Below, one piece after another: positions 5,772 through 6,081 of a DNA stretch of 6,081 nucleotides. Source of the stretch: Rothia sp. (in: high G+C Gram-positive bacteria) (GTDB lineage: Bacteria; Actinomycetota; Actinomycetes; Actinomycetales; Micrococcaceae); contig NZ_JABZXW010000084.1 of assembly GCF_015265375.1 (NCBI RefSeq), positions 1 through 6,081 of the forward strand, in the 5' to 3' direction. The position numbers and the translations under genes are program-made. A model generated the notes under the pieces. It ran no database searches, was not told the origin of the DNA, and was given only the letters and a program-made list of their open reading frames with translations. Each line of letters opens with the position of its first letter. Positions within the stretch are counted from its first letter, which is position 1.

Positions 5772-6081
5772 CTAGAGGCCCTTCGCGAAGACCTCGCATA
5801 GCGAGAGGAAACGGTCGTTCGCCTCCACCTCACCGATGCTCACGCGCACGCCCTCGGTACCGAACGCACGCACCGACAGCGCGTGCTCAGCCATCAGCTG
5901 CACAAACTCACCCGTACGCTCCCCCAGGGGCAGCCACACAAAGTTCGCGTAAGTGCTCGGGAACTCGTAGCCCAGCTCGCACAGGCGGGCGGTCACGCGC
6001 TCACGCTCAGACACCAGGTGGCTCACGCGCTCCATCACCGCATCCTCATGCTCGATGGAGGCGATAGCCGCCGCCTCCGCC
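5772..6081 (-). CDS. hisC: HisC-like aminotransferase (histidinol-phosphate or aromatic/branched amino acid), C-terminal part, start outside window
   Basis: The reading frame is open to the right edge, so only the last 102 residues are seen, ending at TAG (5772-5774). The GTG at 6036-6038 is internal, since family-like sequence (AAAIASIEHEDAVMERV) continues upstream of it. The product belongs to the PLP-dependent class I/II aminotransferases. The visible small C-terminal domain shows ERERVTARLCELGYEFPSTYANFVWLPLG, then LSVRAFGTEGVRVSIGEVEANDRFL; the arginine in EGVRVSIG is the one that binds the substrate carboxylate in this family. The cofactor lysine lies outside the window. Actinobacterial members of this group are annotated either as histidinol-phosphate transaminase (HisC) or aromatic aminotransferase (Pat), and this fragment cannot decide between them. 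Being alone beside the bkd operon rather than among his genes, a role in amino acid to 2-oxo acid conversion is possible. Confidence 0.85.
   Translation of the reverse strand, partial: AEAAAIASIEHEDAVMERVSHLVSERERVTARLCELGYEFPSTYANFVWLPLGERTGEFVQLMAEHALSVRAFGTEGVRVSIGEVEANDRFLSLCEVFAKGL

Overview
The window looks like ordinary chromosomal DNA from a high-GC Gram-positive bacterium. The proteins resemble those of Actinobacteria in the Micrococcaceae, and Rothia is the best guess: the GC content is only moderately high (about 60% by eye, not counted) and the E1/E2 sequences are of the actinobacterial BkdABC type. The genus is an inference; no rRNA or other marker gene is present.

Layout, left to right. 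(1) Positions 1-1466, plus strand: the 3' end of a sugar O-acetyltransferase gene with a left-handed beta-helix fold, then 33 bases later a gene for an uncharacterised four-helix membrane protein with a long disordered Ala/Pro-rich N-terminus. (2) Positions 1513-1562: a perfect 23-bp inverted repeat that serves as a two-way terminator between convergent transcription units. (3) Positions 1630-5369, minus strand: an E1alpha-E1beta-E2 operon of the branched-chain 2-oxo acid dehydrogenase type (bkdA-bkdB-bkdC in mycobacterial naming), transcribed right to left. E1alpha and E1beta are almost abutting and probably translationally coupled. E2 follows after 99 bases that can fold into a long bulged stem with smaller hairpins inside. 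(4) Positions 5370-5771: a 402-base non-coding stretch, AT-rich in the middle, holding the likely bkd leader and promoter and a large hairpin that probably ends the next unit. (5) Positions 5772-6081, minus strand: the 3' end of a HisC-like aminotransferase gene.

The three central genes make one enzyme complex. E1alpha and E1beta form the thiamine-diphosphate decarboxylase, and E2 carries the lipoyl arm and transfers the acyl group to CoA. The E3 subunit (lipoamide dehydrogenase) is not encoded here and must come from elsewhere. In an actinobacterium with iso/anteiso fatty acids such a complex would supply branched acyl-CoA primers. The nearby aminotransferase could feed 2-oxo acids to it, but they are separated by a hairpin and a long gap, so this link is only suggestive.

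I found no mobile element, CRISPR array, tRNA or rRNA, and no sign of an unknown multi-gene system. The points most worth checking are RNA structures between genes, a polar insertion in E1alpha, a helical segment in the E2 linker, and the unexplained membrane protein.
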